This document shows, in pieces, positions 58,849 through 64,000 of a DNA stretch of 64,000 nucleotides (positions are counted from its first letter, which is position 1; each line of letters opens with the position of its first letter). Source of the stretch: Sipunculus nudus (lineage: Eukaryota > Annelida > Sipuncula > Golfingiida > Sipunculidae); the NCBI GenBank assembly GCA_026874595.1, contig CM049313.1:71354659-71418658 (forward strand). Direction: 5' to 3'. The notes under the pieces are model-generated. The model made no database searches, had not been told where the DNA came from, and saw nothing but the letters and a program-made list of their open reading frames with translations. A program made the position numbers and the translations under genes.

Positions 58849-61000
58849 ATTTTTGTCTTTGCAGTGATTTACTGTGATTACGTGGCCTCTGGAAAGTAAG
58901 ATACATTTTGTTTTATCTAATAAGGGTTAAAAAACAAGAAAATGGTAGAATTGTTATAACTCTATTGCATATATATAGGGTCAGTGTTTTAAAACTATAG
59001 AAAGGTATCTTACAGTAACCTACTAATGCTGACAGGCTAGTTAACTAATTAAGAACCTATGAAAGTACCGAATAAAAATATAATGCTAACTTCATATGTT
59101 ATTTAAATATATAGCTTATGAACAGTTTCTCCTTGCTTATTCTGTCCTGTATTATCTATACTCAAGAGGAGTAGTTATGTGTTTGTGCAAAATTGATAGT
59201 CACTATTTTTTCACTCTGAATATGTCATAATTTTTCGATTTGCTGGCTTTTTCTTTATTTCATTCTTCTTATTTGCATGGGATTTATCTTTGTCCGTCCG
59301 TCCGTCTCCTCTCTGTAGGAATATACCTATCACCAATCTGCCGCTAGCACCGCCTCTCTAAAAAAACGGCGTCCAGTTATGTCCGTCTGACTTTCTCTCT
59401 GTCCGTCTGTCTCTCTGTCTATGAGTCTCTCTGTCTATCTCTTTGTGGTAGCTGCAGATTTGTTAACAGTGTTTATAACAAACTATCTTCATGCCCGTAG
59501 TTGTATGTTCGCGGTCTCCCTGTCTCTCCAATGCCATTAGTCATAACTTATTTGACTTTGACAGACCCTTGGTGTTTATAGAGGACTACATACGAGACCA
59601 TGTTCTGCCTTTCTACGCTAATACACACACTACCACCAGTCTCTCCGGGCTACAGACCACGCACTTTCGGCACGAGGCAAGGTTAGTTGTTGTATACGAA
59701 CTAACAAGACATCACATGTGTATATAATAAATATATATGTGTGTGTGTGTGATACAACGTGGCTCGCACGTGCCTGTGTGTGTGTGGGTGTACTTGTGCG
59801 TTTGTGTAAAATATCAAATTGAAGATCTGTGACATGTGTAATCTCATTGACGAATTGTCATTAAAATTGTTTCATCAAACTTTTAAATTATGTCACTTTA
59901 TAATTACCACTCATTAAACCTGCCCCACGGAGAAGATGCAGACATTTGCAGGTTGTTTGATTAATTAAGTCAACCACCGCTGTCCTGACAAACGTGCATC
60001 AGTTGGCAGTCAAATGAAAACATTTGTTCGAAACGCTTGTCAAATTGCTGAATAATAATTACACATTAAATAGATGAATTTATTTAAACATTAATTATAC
60101 AGATTCAACATCCATTCTGGTTTACAGCTTCCTAGTTTTCAAAACTGTGAATTGGTGTACATATATAACATGTAAGGTGGAACGAAATTATAGGGGTTAC
60201 CGATGAGTCAAAAAGAGATAATTACTTTAGCTGGCGAATGTCACATTATAATAATAGAGTAATCAAACATTTAATACGGTTAATAGAGTGTGCGTAAACA
60301 CATCGCTAAATTGTTTGACAACATAATACCAGTACAGGAAGTAGACAGTGACAGGGAGCTTATTTTCAACATACATGAGCAAATAACTATAACCGTGTAC
60401 CTCTATGATCATGACACATACCCATTACATAACCTCCGGCAGTGATATAGAAGTAGAAAAGAAATACCCATCATTTGCATCGTAAAAACACCTTCAGACC
60501 TTGGACCATTAACCCTTTTTCTCAACCATGTTTGGAAAGTTGCCTAAAACAGAGTTTATTAGTATATAACTCATTTACATTCATCTATAGTCTACATCCG
60601 CCTTCATATATATGTATATATGTATGTGTGCGTGTGTGTGTGTTAGGGTATGTGTACATGTGTGTGAGGGTGTGGGTGTGTGTATGCGAATTAATGTTGT
60701 ATATATGAATGTATTAATATCACATATATAAGAAGTTTTACTATATTCGTGTATAATATATGTGTGTGTGTGTATTTTGTTATGATAGCACAGCTTTAAT
60801 GATGCAACGTACGACAACATATAACTTAAACACGGGAACAGCAGCTGCTGCGATGATGATTCATGTGGTGTTGCATTAAAAATTTCAGACCAAGAGTTTA
60901 TCCTCAACAATTGATTCAAAAATTGATACAAATTATATTTTACACTTAGCGAACTCATTTCAGGAAATTTTAATCAATTATGGGCTGAATCTTATTTGAA

Positions 61001-61058
<58 letters not shown>

Positions 61059-63444
61059 TCTGAACAGTTCCTTATAACATAACATGGCTTGTACTGCTCA
61101 TTGTCGCTAATTTGTATATATGTATGTATGTATCTTAAACATTATGTTATGAGGTCTCTTTACATGACGGAGAAATGCCTGAATCCAAGGCTTAATATTT
61201 ATTTCTTAATCAAACTAAATGAGTTAAAATTGAAAAATTATAGTATGTTTGTTATCCTTAGTTTTCATTTATTTTTTTTTTTCACAAAAAAGGTAAATAT
61301 AATAAAAGGTTCCATCAACCATATGGAATGTAAAATATGTCCTGATACAAGCAGGGAAATATCATGCAGCAGAGGCATTCGGAAACTACAACACATATTT
61401 CCCCTTGTGTACAACAAGTGCGTTTCCTGACGAACTCTTGAATAATGTTTCTATTCAATGTAGGGAAATTATAAAGAAATGTTTGAACACAACAGACGAT
61501 GACGTCGTGATATTTACGGGGTCAGGAGCCACGAGTGCTATACACAAACTCATTCACGCCTTGGAGGTCGAGGACGAGCAAGCCAAGAACACAGTACGTG
61601 ATTTCATTGGGCAAAAACAAAATGTTGGATTCTCAGGCACCGCCCGCATCAATTTTACCCCAGGCATGAAATTTTTTTTTTATTTCGATTTTCAAAAGAA
61701 ATTAACCGATTTGTGCACCGGCCTATCGGACGCTTGTTGTTTGCGGTCCATAATGTTCGGTTTTTACTAAAATGCTAGCATGAACGCGTACACGCATATT
61801 TCTACTGTTTACTCCAAAACATAACCGGCCCTGCACGCATGCGTGTACGCGTTTAAGTAACAACCGAATGTTTGATATCTTATTAAAGCGACCCGAACGC
61901 TTCTTGGTATAAAAAGGGTAAACAAATCGCCCTCCCTCAATGATTTAAAAAAAGTGCCTAAGATCCCCCATTTTTTTTTGGCCTTACAGGCTTTAATTAG
62001 AAGGACACACCCTTCCGCTAGAGGTCGTCTCTACCAAAAACGCATCTCTTAAAGTTAGGCAATGTTGGATGACTGTGACATCTTGTCTCAACTGTAAAAC
62101 TTCAAAATCAATATTTTTTAAAGGAAACACTTCTGTTTACATTCTACATGCGTATGCTTACAAAATATTACTTATTCCGAGACATCCTCACCACAGAAGC
62201 ACCAATATGTTACTTGCCTTAAAATTGATCATACAACCTGCCGTTGCCCTAAAATCAACATATACATTGTTTATTTAAGATACTTTAATTTTCTGTTTCA
62301 GACTGTGATAGTCGGTCCGTACGAGCACCATTCAAACATACTTCCATGGAAAGAGTCGGGCGCTGAGGTGAGGGCTCTATGAACAAATCGACACACATTT
62401 TCAATAAATGGTATCGTGATTGTTCAGCTCACTCTGACTTGTACCCATTCACTTTGGGTGGAGAGCCCCCCCCCCCCCCCCCCCCCGCTGATTTAACTAA
62501 ATGTTTAATTATGACGGTTTAACTTCATTGAATATTATTTAAATAAATACGTGCAAGGTCCCAGATTTAAAAAACTGGAATTAATATATAAATAAATTGT
62601 CGCCAAAGTTTAATAAAATTGTAATATTGACTCATATACTTCACTTACACATCATGCACATACATAAATAAGATGAAAAGATTCAAACTTATTTGAAAAG
62701 TAAAGTAAATGAATTAAACAGAATTTTAATTACAAAGATACCTACATACAAACATAAGGGGTAATCCGGAGCTGGGGCAATCTAAAATCGCTACACCGGC
62801 GTGTATGCAGTTACTGTCAAGTAGTATCTGAGATGAAACCCGGTGGACCATAATCACAATCACGCTCAGCTGTCCTAGATGTGTCCATTATATGACAACT
62901 TATGTACAAAAAGTATACCATTCCGACACGTTGACGATGATCATTACGTTATGTGTCATGTGATGTCGTGTAAACTGGTGGATTCTAAGCACTCAACAGC
63001 CGAGCAACATGTGGGAGCTTTCCGGTTTACATCCCGACACGCAGAACAAAACTGCCAGTTTAAACCACTGTGAAAGCTGATAAAGAACTGAAGTCCATTA
63101 AAACATGCGTTTCCGAGTTAAAACACACGTCTTAAATGTGTAATAATATTGATCAGATTCTTGTCTGTACCATCCCGTTTTGCCGTCTGTTGACATAACT
63201 TTTTCATGGTCCAATTATGTCTAGTTTGAAATGGTAATATGTAATGTGTAATATGTTATGCGTAATATTACGTAAAAGTAGGTTTTCATGTGACATGAAA
63301 ATCCATTAAGTTTTTTTCACAAACAGATCCAAAACACATAACCTTGCATTTTCATATATTTATTTTTCCTTTTCACAGACAGAACGAATTAAAGAGACGT
63401 TCGATGGGACCATTGACCTTGATGACCTTGAGAGGAGATTAAAG
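55084..63444 (+). CDS. Aminotransferase class V-fold PLP enzyme, copy 2 (exons 1-7, 3'-partial)
   Basis: Tandem paralogue of the gene at 2253-24735. Exons: 55084-55113 (probable start), 57788-57887, 58865-58895, 59565-59681, 61464-61593, 62302-62367, 63379-63444; it runs off the right edge. It supplies the N-terminal part missing from copy 1: IFTGPFGDKK, VIYCDYVASGK, PLVFIEDYI and TTTSLSGLQTTHFRHEAR, then GSGATSAIHKL and YEHHSNILPW. The exons shared with copy 1 have identical lengths and phases and about 91% protein identity (8 differences in 87). Intron 2 uses a GC donor. The start exon was chosen for its phase-0 donor, its position and its upstream promoter module, and is less certain than the rest. 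No inactivating change is seen in the visible part. Confidence 0.88.
56184..57668. mobile_element. Non-autonomous hAT-like element in copy 2 intron 1
   Basis: Ends TAGGGCTGTATC and GATACCCAGCCCTA, with long stretches of ATCGATA/CGTATCG motifs at both termini. The flanking octamers TCTTGTAC and TCTTGAAA match at 6 of 8 positions, compatible with an aged 8-bp target duplication. The interior is AT-rich with a (TA)n tract and no recognisable transposase. Confidence 0.6.
57788..57887 (+). CDS. Copy 2 exon 2, GC donor
   Basis: Acceptor tctgacAG. Encodes GSSEEDSQQLLDYVRRNVIG and KDAIFTGPFGDKK plus one base. No GT donor fits. The exon ends AAAG|GCAAGG, the GC-AG donor consensus, and the next exon (58865) then continues in frame as VIYCDYVASGK. 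Reading past the junction meets a stop soon after. Confidence 0.88.
57955..58640. repeat. 21-bp minisatellite in copy 2 intron 2
   Basis: Unit TCTAGACGTATCATATCGAT + G, with a TTCAAGACGTATTATATCGA variant interspersed, about 32 copies. It starts within 70 bases of the GC donor. Being a multiple of three it leaves frames open on both strands (SRRIISM-type repeat), but splice sites on both sides mark it as intronic. Confidence 0.92.
58787..58843. repeat. (TA)n microsatellite beside exon 3 of copy 2
   Basis: Pure TA run ending about 20 bases before the exon 3 acceptor. Similar tracts: 660-697, 19127-19182, 24547-24585, 28806-28842, 33220-33271, 34501-34548, 57454-57535, 61006-61057. Confidence 0.95.
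58865..58895 (+). CDS. Copy 2 exon 3
   Basis: Thirty-one bases encoding (V)IYCDYVASG plus two bases; acceptor tttgcAG, donor GTAAGA. Equivalent to the YxDYxASG strand that opens the class V aminotransferase fold. It lies after a 21-bp minisatellite and a (TA)n tract. Confidence 0.88.
59565..59681 (+). CDS. Copy 2 exon 4
   Basis: Encodes PLVFIEDYIRDHVLPFYANT then HTTTSLSGLQTTHFRHEAR. The N-terminal helix and the Thr/Ser-rich segment match NxHT-type motifs of cysteine desulfurase-like enzymes. Phase 2 in and out; donor GTTAGT is weak but the phase fits exon 5. Confidence 0.92.
61464..61593 (+). CDS. Copy 2 exon 5
   Basis: Same 130-base length and phase as 2253-2382 of copy 1. Encodes EIIKKCLNTTDDDVVIFTGS and continues GATSAIHKLIHALEVEDEQA. 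Acceptor aatgtAG, donor GTACGT. Confidence 0.94.
61624..61968 (-). mobile_element. MITE family A, reverse orientation, copy 2 intron 5
   Basis: Starts GATTCTCAGGCACCGCCCGC, the reverse complement of the right end at 54.1 kb, and ends AAGTGCCTAAGATC, the reverse of the left end. Same intron as the copy at 2489 but at another position and in the opposite direction. Confidence 0.65.
62302..62367 (+). CDS. Copy 2 exon 6: EHH motif
   Basis: Encodes TVIVGPYEHHSNILPWKESG then AE, 66 bases, phase 0. One residue differs from copy 1 (Lys for Arg). Acceptor tgtttcAG, donor GTGAGG. Confidence 0.95.
63379..63444 (+). CDS. Copy 2 exon 7 (last visible)
   Basis: Encodes TERIKETFDGTIDLDDLERR then LK, 66 bases, phase 0; acceptor ttttcacAG, donor GTAGAT. 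The SNVTG/WDYA exon expected next is not in the remaining 556 bases. Confidence 0.93.
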
Positions 63445-63649
63445 GTAGATATAACGCGTGTTACTGGCAAGATGTAAAGGATGAGGAACATTGCAACAGA
63501 TATAATAATAATGTATCTCTTTTTTCTAATAAACTCATGTAAATTTTAAACATTATTCCTAAGCAATAAAAGGCTAACAAGCGTAACAAGATAACTGATC
63601 AGAATATTGGAAGGTATATTAATATAACAGATTATATAAGCTCAGATGC

Positions 63650-64000
63650 TTAATAGGTGAGGTCCAGGGGTCCTGACGCCCCCTTTCAGAAGTCACCTAT
63701 TCTTGCAAACTGTTTTAAGGGTATCCGGTCATTTTTTTGCGGCCAGGATTCCCCTATTTCTGAAGCCCCTGTCACATTAGCATTGCGTGGGCCACACGGG
63801 CTTGTTGCGCGCATGAAGTTTGTTGCACGCAGGAACATTTCTGCGGGCAGGCCAAGATTTGGGTAGGTTTCGCGTGGAACTTGCCCGTGGGATGCGTGGA
63901 ATCTGCGGGGGCCTTGCGTTTGCTCCGTGTGACATGAGGGCCAGGCGTGTGAGAGCTTGGAGCCAGCTCCGGGCCACATACGGGCACTGCGGGTTACCTG
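63650..64000. other. GC-richer unassigned segment at the right edge
   Basis: From about 63770 it has quasi-repeated G-rich words (GCGTGGGCC, GCGTGGAAC, GATGCGTGG), unlike the AT-rich intron before it. A similar style of quasi-repeats (GGTGAACGT, AACGGAGGTG) occurs at 12790-13250 in intron 10 of copy 1. Possibly transposon subterminal sequence; the right end is cut by the window. Confidence 0.35.

Overview
The window is animal (intron-rich eukaryotic) genomic DNA: a dispersed multi-exon gene with GT-AG introns, AT-rich non-coding sequence, (TA)n tracts, tRNA-derived SINEs, short inverted-repeat transposons and several minisatellite or satellite arrays. The repeat load and style suggest a mollusc or another lophotrochozoan. 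That placement is inference; no marker in the window fixes the species. There are no bacterial-type operons, no rRNA genes and no CRISPR array. Essentially all protein-coding signal is on the + strand. || LAYOUT. (1) 1-24735: the 3' three quarters of gene copy 1, an aminotransferase class V fold PLP-dependent enzyme (NifS/SufS/cysteine-desulfurase-like, fold type I). Seventeen phase-consistent exons (2253 to 24735) cover the PLP-stacking EHH motif, the WDYA aspartate, the SPHK Schiff-base lysine, the EEGGTP loop, the GGCACAG cysteine loop and a C-terminal extension. Its first four exons lie left of the window. Two further phase-compatible exons (13713-13746 and 13956-14017) sit in the intron just after the lysine exon and look like a paired cassette. 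The introns carry SINEs, inverted-repeat elements and a 1.8-kb, 30-bp minisatellite. (2) 24736-55083: about 30 kb between the two gene bodies, with no convincing protein gene. It holds a 349-bp foldback element, an X-Y-X-Z-Y segmental duplication (33.0-37.3 kb), a 4.9-kb satellite of about 72-bp monomers in 145-bp dimers (39.7-44.6 kb), a 2.8-kb array of 32-33-bp repeats (45.7-48.6 kb), and several copies or relatives of one promoter plus first-exon module. (3) 55084-64000: the 5' part of gene copy 2, a tandem paralogue. It has a probable first exon at 55084 and six further exons to 63444, and runs off the right edge. Its intron 2 is a GC-AG intron containing a 21-bp minisatellite. || HOW THE PIECES FIT. 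The three exons seen in both copies have identical lengths and phases and differ at 8 of 87 residues. The surrounding introns are also alignable (1-600 with 60121-60600; 1500-2250 with 60750-61460), so this is a segmental tandem duplication and not retroposition. Joining copy-2 exons 1-4 (278 nt) to copy-1 exons 5-21 (1627 nt) gives exactly 635 codons including the stop, which supports the exon model. The most interesting observations are the family of first-exon modules, each with an E-box-like hexamer about 101-115 bp upstream of an ATG (one intact, one frameshifted, one decayed, two divergent), the cassette pair beside the active-site lysine, and a last intron whose retention adds only two residues before a stop.
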